From positions 1 to 64,000 of the forward strand of contig CAYMGE010000026.1 in the NCBI GenBank assembly GCA_964389925.1: a DNA stretch of 64,000 nucleotides. Reading direction: 5' to 3'. Below are positions 55,009 to 62,238 of the stretch, piece after piece. Position 1 is the stretch's first letter; each line of letters opens with the position of its first letter. Position numbers and translations under genes: made by a program. The notes under the pieces were generated by a model that was given only the letters and a program-made list of their open reading frames with translations, was not told the DNA's origin and ran no database searches. Origin of the DNA: CALECP01 sp964389925. Its GTDB lineage: Bacteria; Chloroflexota; Anaerolineae; Promineifilales; Promineifilaceae.

Positions 55009-56661
55009 ATGAAGAAAATTTTGATAATCGGACTGCTAGCTTTATTGGGAGTCAAGGGAACATTTGCTCAGAATCCTCCCTTCATGGACGTAACATCTGA
55101 GTTGGGGCTGGATGGCAATCGTGAGGGGACGGATCGGGCGATTGGTCAGGCATGGGGAGATTACGATGGGGATGGGTGGGTTGATCTGTATGTCACCGAT
55201 ACGGATGGAGAAAATATCTTGTTTCGCAACGTGCGTGGTCAGCGATTTGAGCGCATTTATGATGAAGCCATCGCCTTGTGGGATGAGTATAGTGGGGGCG
55301 CGATCTTCGCCGATTACGACAACGATGGGGATCAGGATTTGTATGTACTAAATTGGGGGGAAAACGCCCTGTTGCGAAATGATGGTGGCGTGTTTGTCGA
55401 TGTGACAGAGATCGCAGGTGTCGGTGGTGGGGATAAGAATAGTCAGACAGCTTCATGGGGTGATTATGATGAGGATGGGTTTTTGGACTTGTATGTGGCA
55501 AATTGGTCATGTTATGACAGGTGCGGTCGGCCGCAGCAAGGCGACATCGACCGCTTCTACCGCAACAACGGCGATGGCACATTTACCAACGTGACCAATC
55601 TGTTGGGCAGTAAAGTGTTGGGGGCAGGCTTTGTCGCCAGTTTTATCGACTTCGATAATGATGGGGATTCCGATATTTATTTAGTCAACGACGAGTTTAT
55701 CAATCCCGTTGGGAATGCGCTGTGGCGCAACGATGGGGCGGGCTGTGATGGGTGGTGTTGGGAGGAGATTTCGGCCGAGTCCAACACAGATTCCAAGCTC
55801 ATGGGCATGGGTCTCGCTACGGCCGACTTTGACCGCGACGGTCATCTCGATTTCTTTTTTAGCAATGCGGGGCCGATGGAGCTTTTGCGAAGTCGTGGTG
55901 ACGGCACGTTTGAGAATGTCGCGCTAGATGCGGGCGTTGAATTTTCAGAAGGGGTCGGCTGGGGAACGCTCTTTCTTGATTATAACAACGACGGCTGGCA
56001 AGATTTGTACATCGCTATTTTGGAAGGAGCGGGTAAACACAATCCCGGCAATCCGCTGTTTCGCAACTTCGGGGATGGGACGTTTGGACAGGTTTTTCAA
56101 AGTGGCGCAAATGATGTGGGGGGGACGCTGGGGGTGGCATCGGCCGATTATGATCGAGACGGCCGCATCGATCTCGTCATCGGCAACATTGACGATGGCT
56201 ATAAGCTCTATCGCAACGTCGATGCAAACGAAAATAGCTGGATCGCGTTTAAGCTGATCGGCGCAGATAACATCAATCGGGATGCCATTGGCTCACGAGT
56301 CTATGTAACGACAGATGAGGGAACTCAGATGCAAGAGATCATTGCAGGAGGCAGCTTGGGGGCTGGCAGTGAATTAGTTTTACATTTTGGGATTGGAGAA
56401 GCAGAAAGTGCTGATATTGATATTGTTTGGACAAATGGTAAACGCCAGAGATTCGAGAATATCGTCGTCAATGACCGCTACACGTTGACTTATGGTGATG
56501 CGATGGGTCAGGCGTTTGCACTGCAATCGACTCGCTATGCGGGTGGAATTGGGATGATATTAGGGTTGGGATTGATTAGCGGGTTAGTGGGATTTTGGTT
56601 CCTGTGGCTCAAGCCACAGGTTAGGTTAGAAAGCACGCTTAAACGTGCTGAGGAGGCGTGA
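55009..56661 (+). CDS. secreted FG-GAP/VCBS repeat protein with UnbV (ASPIC) domain, membrane-anchored
   Basis: 550 residues of the CRTAC1 type. Signal peptide 1-20. Seven calcium-binding repeats with the DxDxDGxxD pattern (for example DYDGDGWVDLYV, DYDNDGDQDLYV, DFDRDGHLDFFF), probably a beta-propeller. An UnbV/ASPIC domain (DAIGSRVYVTTDEG, IVWTNGKRQRFENI) follows, then one C-terminal membrane span with a Lys/Arg-rich tail. It would be displayed outside the cell. Function unknown; the place between the sugar permeases and an amylase suggests a role in polysaccharide handling. Confidence 0.85.
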   Translation: MKKILIIGLLALLGVKGTFAQNPPFMDVTSELGLDGNREGTDRAIGQAWGDYDGDGWVDLYVTDTDGENILFRNVRGQRFERIYDEAIALWDEYSGGAIFADYDNDGDQDLYVLNWGENALLRNDGGVFVDVTEIAGVGGGDKNSQTASWGDYDEDGFLDLYVANWSCYDRCGRPQQGDIDRFYRNNGDGTFTNVTNLLGSKVLGAGFVASFIDFDNDGDSDIYLVNDEFINPVGNALWRNDGAGCDGWCWEEISAESNTDSKLMGMGLATADFDRDGHLDFFFSNAGPMELLRSRGDGTFENVALDAGVEFSEGVGWGTLFLDYNNDGWQDLYIAILEGAGKHNPGNPLFRNFGDGTFGQVFQSGANDVGGTLGVASADYDRDGRIDLVIGNIDDGYKLYRNVDANENSWIAFKLIGADNINRDAIGSRVYVTTDEGTQMQEIIAGGSLGAGSELVLHFGIGEAESADIDIVWTNGKRQRFENIVVNDRYTLTYGDAMGQAFALQSTRYAGGIGMILGLGLISGLVGFWFLWLKPQVRLESTLKRAEEA

Positions 56662-56663
56662 GG

Positions 56664-58364
56664 ATGAAGCAATTGATTGTGTTATTGATTGTGTTGTTGA
56701 GCGTTGGGTGTGGTCGCACAGAAACGCCAACATCGCCCCCACCGCCTGATACCGCCGTCCCACCAACGAACACACCTGAGCCGACCCCCGATCCGCTCGT
56801 CGCTGGCACAGATGGCTATCCATGGTGGAACGATGTCGTGTTCTATGAGGTGTTCGTTCGCAGTTTTTATGACAGCGACGGGGATGGCGTGGGCGACATT
56901 AATGGCCTAATTGAGAAGCTCGATTACATAAACGATGGCGATCCTGCCACGAACAGCGATTTAGGCGCGACGGGCATTTGGCTGATGCCGATTGCGGTCT
57001 CACCCAGCTATCACGGATATGATGTGACCGATTATTTTCAGATTGACCCCGAATATGGCACGAATGAGGCGTTCAAACGCCTGATGGAGGAGGCACATGC
57101 GCGTGGTATTCGCGTCATCGTTGACCTCGTGCTAAACCATACCTCTATCGAACATCCTTGGTTTATCGAGTCGCAAGACCCAACCTCAGAACGCCGTGAT
57201 TGGTACATTTGGGAGGATGAAAATCCCAACTATCGTGGCCCCGACGGGCGACCTGCATGGCACAAGCTCAACGATGACTATTACTATGGTGTGTTTTGGA
57301 GCGGAATGCCCGATCTAAATTTGGAAAATGAGGCGGTGACAGAAGAGCTATATCGAGCGGCCGAATTTTGGCTAACTGATCTCGGTGTCGATGGGTTTCG
57401 CCTCGATGCAATCAAGCACCTGATTGAAGAAGGGCGCGGGCAGGAGAATACACCCAGCACCCACGAATGGCTGCAAGCCTTCCACGACCATTACAAAACC
57501 GTCGATCCAAATGCGTTTACCGTCGGTGAAGCGTGGACAGGCACACAGCAAGTTTTGCGCTACACGGGTGATGAGGTCGATGTCGCGTTTCAGTTTGATC
57601 TCGCACTCGACATTCTCAATGCGGCCGATGCCGGACTTGCACCGCTCATTTCTGAAACCCAATCAGAGGTATATGAGGCATTTCCCGCCAATCAATATGC
57701 GACATTTATCACCAATCACGATCAAAATCGCGTGATGTCACAGCTAGATGGAGAGGTAGCCAAGGCCAAGTTAGCCGCCTCTATCTTGCTGACGAGCCCA
57801 GGCATTCCATTTGTCTATTATGGTGAGGAGATTGGGATGGTGGGGACGAAGCCGGATGAGGATATTCGTCGGCCGATGCAGTGGACAGGCGAGCAGGGTG
57901 TTGGCTTCACGACGGGCGAGCCGTGGCGTGCGCCGGCCGATGACTTTGAGACAGTCAACGTCACCGTTCAAGATAGTGACCGGACCTCTCTGCTCAGTCA
58001 CTATCGCGCACTCATTGCGCTTCGCAATAATCACGAAGCGTTACGGATTGGCGAGTGGACGCTTGTTGAGAGTAATTCCGCTCGCATCTACTCGTTTTTG
58101 CGCCACACGGCGGCTGAAACAATGCTGGTCATCATCAACTTAAGCCGCCAACCAGTCAATTCTGAGCAGTATGCGCTTCAATTGGCGATGTCTCCGCTAC
58201 GTGGAGACGTAACAGGTACATCACTTTATGGCATGTCTGAGCCAAGTGCGCTCTCGGCCGATGCACAAGGTGGCTTTGCAAATTACGTCCCATTGCCTGA
58301 GATCGCGCCGCGTACAACGCATATCATTCAGCTAAGCGGGCATTTGAATACTCACTCTGAATGA
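56664..58364 (+). CDS. alpha-amylase family (GH13) lipoprotein
   Basis: 566 residues from ATG 56664, with GGAGG 7 bases upstream; it starts 2 bases after the previous stop. The lipobox LSVGC near residue 16 is followed by a Pro/Thr linker. GH13 regions: DLVLNHTS, the nucleophile Asp in GFRLDAIKH, acid/base Glu in FTVGEAWTG, and the transition-state Asp in FITNHDQNRV. DGDGVGDINGLIEKLDYI places it near alpha-glucosidases and oligo-1,6-glucosidase relatives. It would cleave external glucans, feeding the MalFG-type permeases upstream. Confidence 0.92.
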   Translation: MKQLIVLLIVLLSVGCGRTETPTSPPPPDTAVPPTNTPEPTPDPLVAGTDGYPWWNDVVFYEVFVRSFYDSDGDGVGDINGLIEKLDYINDGDPATNSDLGATGIWLMPIAVSPSYHGYDVTDYFQIDPEYGTNEAFKRLMEEAHARGIRVIVDLVLNHTSIEHPWFIESQDPTSERRDWYIWEDENPNYRGPDGRPAWHKLNDDYYYGVFWSGMPDLNLENEAVTEELYRAAEFWLTDLGVDGFRLDAIKHLIEEGRGQENTPSTHEWLQAFHDHYKTVDPNAFTVGEAWTGTQQVLRYTGDEVDVAFQFDLALDILNAADAGLAPLISETQSEVYEAFPANQYATFITNHDQNRVMSQLDGEVAKAKLAASILLTSPGIPFVYYGEEIGMVGTKPDEDIRRPMQWTGEQGVGFTTGEPWRAPADDFETVNVTVQDSDRTSLLSHYRALIALRNNHEALRIGEWTLVESNSARIYSFLRHTAAETMLVIINLSRQPVNSEQYALQLAMSPLRGDVTGTSLYGMSEPSALSADAQGGFANYVPLPEIAPRTTHIIQLSGHLNTHSE

Positions 58365-58470
58365 TTGTCCATCGTTGAGCTTGCCCCCATTTTGTTTTGG
58401 CCTCATAATGGCAAGGGTATAAGGTAGGCTATTTAGGGAAGAGTAGTATCAAAATCTTGGGAGTAATTTG

Positions 58471-59061
58471 ATGATGGAAGACAAGAAATTATATGAGGCT
58501 TGTCAGAGTGATGATAAAGTGGAGCAGGAAGAAGGGTATCGATTGATAGAACACGCAATCTATCCCGTTGTTTTTTTGAGAACACGGCATCTCCGTGATT
58601 GGCATGAGTTTGCACAGGACTGTATCCAGCAAACAGTTGAGCGAATTTATGATCGAATTGCTGACTGTCATACACCTACCTCTTTTCGTGCTTGGGCGCG
58701 ACGTATTGCGATCAATATCACACTCAACAATTTGAAACGACAATCACGCACGCTTTATTTTAGTGCAGATGCAGAGGACGAATTGGTGCAGATCGAAGAC
58801 ACGACAATTGTTTCTCCTGAGATTGAAATAGAAAATAGTCAATTTTGGGAGTTATTAAGCACTCAATCTCCAATGAGCGACCGCTCAAAGCGGGTCGTCA
58901 TCGGCCGATTTCGAGACCAATACAACGATGAACAGCTTGCCATGAAAGAAAGCCAGCTTGCTAGCAAGCCAGTAACCCCTGCGAACATTCAAGTGACTCG
59001 TTCTAAAAACATCCGAAAATTGCGAATATGGCGACCAATGGAAGCGTATCGTGGTCATTGA
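58471..59061 (+). CDS. sigma-70 family RNA polymerase sigma factor, ECF-like
   Basis: 196 residues. ATG 58471 follows GGGAG by 7 bases. Region 2 is seen in RHLRDWHEFAQDCIQQTVERIYDRI and TSFRAWARRIAINITLNNLKRQ; region 4 in RSKRVVIGRFRDQYNDEQLAMKE and IQVTRSKNIRKLR. There is no region 1 or 3, as in ECF factors. The next gene encodes a zinc-finger anti-sigma-like protein. The promoters it reads are unknown. It is the first gene of a cassette with the TPR-CHAT protease gene facing it. Confidence 0.85.
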   Translation: MMEDKKLYEACQSDDKVEQEEGYRLIEHAIYPVVFLRTRHLRDWHEFAQDCIQQTVERIYDRIADCHTPTSFRAWARRIAINITLNNLKRQSRTLYFSADAEDELVQIEDTTIVSPEIEIENSQFWELLSTQSPMSDRSKRVVIGRFRDQYNDEQLAMKESQLASKPVTPANIQVTRSKNIRKLRIWRPMEAYRGH

Positions 59062-59110
59062 TTGGAAAGATTTTGCATCGCAAAGTGGTCTACATAAAGT
59101 AGGAGTCTTT

Positions 59111-59776
59111 ATGAATGAGTTATTAAACGCACTGGTTGACGATAATGATTGTGACACACAGCAGTTGCAAATTGAGGCATATGCTGCTGCACAAATCACA
59201 GGGGATGCGTATGACGGCACGTTTTGGCACGTTCAGCGACATTTAGATCGCTGCGTCGATTGTGCTGAACTGTATGCGGAACGCTACGACGAGATTTTAT
59301 ACGCAAATGCGCCCAAGGCAGATTTAAGCTTCTTGAAACAAGAGCCGTCGCTCGTTCAACGGTTGCGTGAACAGATGACGCAATGGCAGGGGCGTGTACA
59401 GTTGCAGCTTTCGGCCGAACTGCAAGCCCTGCTGACACCACTACCGACACTCGCTACCGTGCGTCGCACCTCTGGTGACAAGATGATGCTCCTGCTCCAC
59501 CTGTCAAGCGCACAAACCTCCCCACACAGCCAAGCTACTCCATTTTCGATCAAAATCTATAAAAAATTACAAAACCAAGAGATGGGCGTGGTGATGGTCA
59601 AAGTTGAGCCGCCTGACAAAAGCTGGCCAATGTTGAGCGGCTACACAGTTGAACTAAAGACGACTTCTTTTACACAGACGCAAGAAAGTGATCCACATGG
59701 TGAAGTTGTCATTGCGTCCGTCCCGCTCACAGAATTGGACACATTGACGGTTACAATTGTCGCCCCCACAGTGTGA
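59111..59776 (+). CDS. zinc-finger anti-sigma-like protein with C-terminal beta domain
   Basis: 221 residues. ATG 59111 follows AGGAG by 5 bases. The N-terminal part has the ZAS pattern HLDRCVDC (H-x3-C-x2-C), as in cytoplasmic anti-sigma factors. A helical linker follows, then a beta-sandwich-like domain (about 115-221; GYTVELKTTSFTQTQ, GEVVIASVPLTELDTLTVTIV). No membrane span, so it would act in the cytoplasm. It probably holds the upstream sigma factor inactive. Its last 26 bases overlap the end of the convergent TPR-CHAT gene. Confidence 0.72.
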   Translation: MNELLNALVDDNDCDTQQLQIEAYAAAQITGDAYDGTFWHVQRHLDRCVDCAELYAERYDEILYANAPKADLSFLKQEPSLVQRLREQMTQWQGRVQLQLSAELQALLTPLPTLATVRRTSGDKMMLLLHLSSAQTSPHSQATPFSIKIYKKLQNQEMGVVMVKVEPPDKSWPMLSGYTVELKTTSFTQTQESDPHGEVVIASVPLTELDTLTVTIVAPTV

Positions 59777-62183
59777 AACCTGCCCAATGGCGTGCATCGT
59801 GAAACGGATGCGGCGATTTGGGAAGCGCAAGAGCAGAGGGGAGGAGCAGATTAAGCGTTGCAGAATCGACCGAACGTAGCCAAGCCTGTGCCTGTTGCAG
59901 CGCATCGACTATTTGATTTTCCGCGTCCAGTCGTTCAAAAAATCGACTCATTAAAAGATACGTCGGCACATCTTCAACCTCCCACTGTGTCACCAATACT
60001 GTTTGTGCGCCGGCCTGCAAAAAAGCACGCACCAACCCCATTGGCTCATCCCCCCGCAAAATGCGACTCGTTCCCGTGCTGCAAGCGGAAAGAACGACGA
60101 GTTCGGCCGATAATGACCAAGTTAGCACCTCCTTGGCGGTCAACCGCACCCCATTCCCGATATGCAAATAAGAATCGAGCGGCTCATCCTCATTGAACCA
60201 CCCATGACAGGCAAAGTGCAGCCAGCGTGCAGATTCAGCGACTGTTTTCAACTCGTTTTTGTCGTCAACACCATCAAGCCACGTTTGGCTGTTACGTGAT
60301 GAAGCGGCGGCTTTGATCTCGTGTGCTGTCAGACGCAGGGGCGGAAAACCAGCGTGGGCAACGCCGCAATAGAGACGGGATGGGTGGGTTTGAGCGGTCG
60401 GTGTGTTGATAAGCAGCGTTGCGCTTGGGGCAAACTGGATTAGGGGTGAATCTGACGCTTGCGTGTGAACAATGGCAGAGAGGGGGAGGTAGTGGAGTGG
60501 GCCGTGTGGGATGATAAAGAGCGTATCTGGCGATGCGTCGAGATGAAACAGCAAATTGTAGACCGTTTTTTGCACAGCTGGCAATAGCCAACGGTCAGGA
60601 TCATGACGATCAACCCCTGTTGCAACAAACGCATTTGGATCAATTCCACAATTTATTAGCTGAGCTGAGTGATAGGAGATCACAAAACAAAACGTGTGCG
60701 CGGGTGGAAATAATTTTTCACGCAGGGTGGGGGCAAGCTGCTTAATCAATGGTAAATCGGTGTCTAGCACGCCCGTTGTGAAAAAGATAAGCGCAAGCGT
60801 ATTGTGCCCTAATTGTGATTGAAGCTGTTGCTGTGTGGTAAGCGTTGTTGAACCAACCGCGTGGGCAAACGTGCGTGCGCGAGCGCGTTCTGCAACATTG
60901 AATGCCGCCGCTACGTTATCTTGAGTTGCATGGTGCAAAAACAGCGTTTCGTATGGTTGTTGCCAGCGTCCAAGCAGAGCGACCTTAATTTGCTCGGTAC
61001 GCGCCGATTCCCAGCTTTCTTCCACTGCATCGATACTTTGCAAAAGCCACTCGACAGATTGTGTTGCCTCGCCCAAATGGAGATAAATGGCGGGAAGGTT
61101 ATCATTTCGGCCGATTTTCTGTGCCAGTTTCAACGCAGCTTGATGGCGTTTTTTGGCTTCGGATACCTCTTGTTTTAGCTGGGCAACAACGCCTAAGTTG
61201 AGCTGAACATCGACCAAAAACGTCTCTGACACCATCCGCTTTTCTGCTTCTTGTAATGTCTTTCTTGCTGTCTCTAACTCGTTTTGAAAAAGCTGCACCT
61301 CTCCTAAATTGTTGAGGCCAAACGCGACATAATCCCAATTTTCGACGGTAGTGTTGTAGGCGATGAAACGCTGAAAATACTTGGTTGCCGTTTGCCAATT
61401 GCCGCGATCTCGTTCGATCAAGCCAAGCTCATTATCAACGCTGGCAACCCAGCTAGGCGCATTCGCAGCGACAAACTGGGCGCGAGCGCGATGCAGCGAT
61501 TTTTCGGCCGAATCATATTGCCGCAGCTCATATTGCAAAAAGCCTAAATTGAGCAAGGCTGATCCCAAACTGCGAGGGTCGTCGCAATGTTCCAACAGTG
61601 TAATGCTTGTTTGGTAGCCGTCAAACGCTGATTGATAATCTCCCTGATAGTAGCGGGTTGCCGCGCGTGAATTAAGGGTGCGCCCTCGCAGTCGCAGCGG
61701 CACATCTTTTTGTGCCAAAAGCGCATCAAATGCGTCAACGGCGGCTGAGTATTTTTGTAACCGCCGTTGCGTCACACCCAAAAAGTAAGCTGCCCATTGT
61801 TTAACGCTGGAATGGAGCTGGCTGTCTAAAATGGCGTTTGCCAATGTCAGCAGCATTGCTGGCTCTTTGAGCATAAGCTGATTGGCGCAACGCTCAAAGA
61901 GAGTCAAAAATTTTTCGGCCGAACAATCCGCCGTCAGCCAATAGTTGAGAATGCGGGTATGATAGGGAAGAAAACGTGAGTCGGTTAGGGGAATTTTGGC
62001 CGATGTTCGCCGCATAACACCCGCGTCAAAAGCGACCTCTTCACAGGCGACAAGTCGCTCCACATCTATCACTTCCCCGACCATCACCTCTAACTCTTTC
62101 ACAGTTCCAGCCTCGATCACTGAAAGCGCAAAAAGCCAATTTTCAATATTGATGGGAAAGTTTTCGTGTCTGAGTGTTGTCAT
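59751..62183 (-). CDS. TPR-CHAT caspase-like protease
   Basis: 810 residues. An N-terminal region of about 110 residues is unfamiliar. TPR-like helical repeats span about 120-430 (GSALLNLGFLQYELRQYDSAEKSL in two units, AFGLNNLGEVQLFQNELETARK). The CHAT domain (about 500-810) has the catalytic His660 in HFACHGWFNE and Cys701 in VLSACSTGTS, plus RAFLQAGAQTVLVTQWEVED. All active-site residues are present, so it should be a working cysteine protease. No secretion signal. It faces the sigma/anti-sigma pair and diverges from a lipoprotein gene 55 bases away. Confidence 0.9.
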   Translation of the reverse strand: MTTLRHENFPINIENWLFALSVIEAGTVKELEVMVGEVIDVERLVACEEVAFDAGVMRRTSAKIPLTDSRFLPYHTRILNYWLTADCSAEKFLTLFERCANQLMLKEPAMLLTLANAILDSQLHSSVKQWAAYFLGVTQRRLQKYSAAVDAFDALLAQKDVPLRLRGRTLNSRAATRYYQGDYQSAFDGYQTSITLLEHCDDPRSLGSALLNLGFLQYELRQYDSAEKSLHRARAQFVAANAPSWVASVDNELGLIERDRGNWQTATKYFQRFIAYNTTVENWDYVAFGLNNLGEVQLFQNELETARKTLQEAEKRMVSETFLVDVQLNLGVVAQLKQEVSEAKKRHQAALKLAQKIGRNDNLPAIYLHLGEATQSVEWLLQSIDAVEESWESARTEQIKVALLGRWQQPYETLFLHHATQDNVAAAFNVAERARARTFAHAVGSTTLTTQQQLQSQLGHNTLALIFFTTGVLDTDLPLIKQLAPTLREKLFPPAHTFCFVISYHSAQLINCGIDPNAFVATGVDRHDPDRWLLPAVQKTVYNLLFHLDASPDTLFIIPHGPLHYLPLSAIVHTQASDSPLIQFAPSATLLINTPTAQTHPSRLYCGVAHAGFPPLRLTAHEIKAAASSRNSQTWLDGVDDKNELKTVAESARWLHFACHGWFNEDEPLDSYLHIGNGVRLTAKEVLTWSLSAELVVLSACSTGTSRILRGDEPMGLVRAFLQAGAQTVLVTQWEVEDVPTYLLMSRFFERLDAENQIVDALQQAQAWLRSVDSATLNLLLPSALALPKSPHPFHDARHWAGFTLWGRQL

Positions 62184-62238
62184 CTATAAGAGTGCTGGAT
62201 TCATTTTGTTCCAGTATAACCGATAAGAGGAGAATTCT

